Shown: positions 59,472 to 59,741 of the stretch, one piece after another
Numbering within the stretch: the stretch's first letter is position 1
Layout: every line of letters begins with the position of its first letter
Assembly: GCA_021846665.1 (NCBI GenBank)
Contig: JAJZWM010000002.1
Location: 1-59,741 of the forward strand
DNA from: Nanobdellota archaeon
Lineage (GTDB): Archaea > Nanobdellota > Nanobdellia > Parvarchaeales > Parvarchaeaceae
Length of the DNA stretch: 59,741 bases
Reading direction: 5' to 3'
Notes under the pieces: generated by a model
The model's database searches: none
The model's input: the letters and a program-made list of their open reading frames with translations, nothing else
What the model was told of the DNA's origin: nothing
Position numbers and translations under genes: made by a program

Positions 59472-59741
59472 CTAATCTTTTATTATCTCAGTCTTAATTT
59501 TTTTGTTTATATATTTCCCTACATCCATCGCTATACTGTCCTTTATATAGGGTTTAACGTCCTCTTTTGTGTGTATTTTAACATTTTCATTATCAATATC
59601 CACGCTCTCTGGTTTCTTGCCTATGTAATGCTCAAATATTGCCGAGTATTTTTCCTTCTCGTCTTCTAATATTGAAATTATTTCAATTTCATATTTCAGT
59701 TCCTTCCCAGCTAGTGGATGATTGTAGCTTACAAGCACCCT
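59472..59741 (-). CDS. FKBP-type PPIase, C-terminal part (truncated by the window end)
   Basis: LVSYNHPLAGKELKYEIEIISI flap typical of FKBP/SlyD-like archaeal PPIases, with C-terminal extension. Confidence 0.8.
   Translation of the reverse strand, partial: RVLVSYNHPLAGKELKYEIEIISILEDEKEKYSAIFEHYIGKKPESVDIDNENVKIHTKEDVKPYIKDSIAMDVGKYINKKIKTEIIKD

Noticed and set aside
1-59741. CRISPR array or prophage
   Set aside because: No regularly spaced repeats and no integrase, capsid, terminase or cas-like proteins seen; HEPN/MNT genes alone are not evidence of a phage

Overview
AT-rich archaeal chromosomal window. The archaeal assignment rests on SecE/Sec61-gamma next to ftsZ, a GTP-dependent dephospho-CoA kinase (DUF359), GTP-type PEPCK, KaiC/V4R proteins, a PMA-type H+ P-type ATPase and GH15/GH31 glucosidases; a small-genome or acidophilic lineage is possible but is only inference. 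About 50 credible CDSs are present. I found no tRNA, rRNA or CRISPR array. The left 10 kb holds three separate HEPN/MNT (nucleotidyltransferase) toxin-antitoxin-type pairs. In all three the nucleotidyltransferase has an N-terminal ribbon-helix-helix-like DNA-binding segment, and a palindrome lies directly upstream of its start codon. Other points of interest: an operon-like KaiC ATPase / V4R sensor / ANL-adenylase set facing a second truncated ANL protein; a carbohydrate-uptake locus (39.7-50.6 kb) whose solute-binding protein looks circularly permuted; a ~144-bp MITE/IS-remnant-like element with TIRs and a putative TSD in that locus; an 18-bp perfect palindrome overlapping an ADH start codon; a 21-aa Cys-rich peptide ORF (CGCGCSCGC) after pyrG, absent from the ORF track; a CTP synthase gene close to a putative CTP-dependent polyprenol kinase; a SecE with a ~90-aa N-terminal extension next to FtsZ; and a putative pseudokinase paired with a membrane protein. 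All calls come from reading motifs by eye; no database search was possible.
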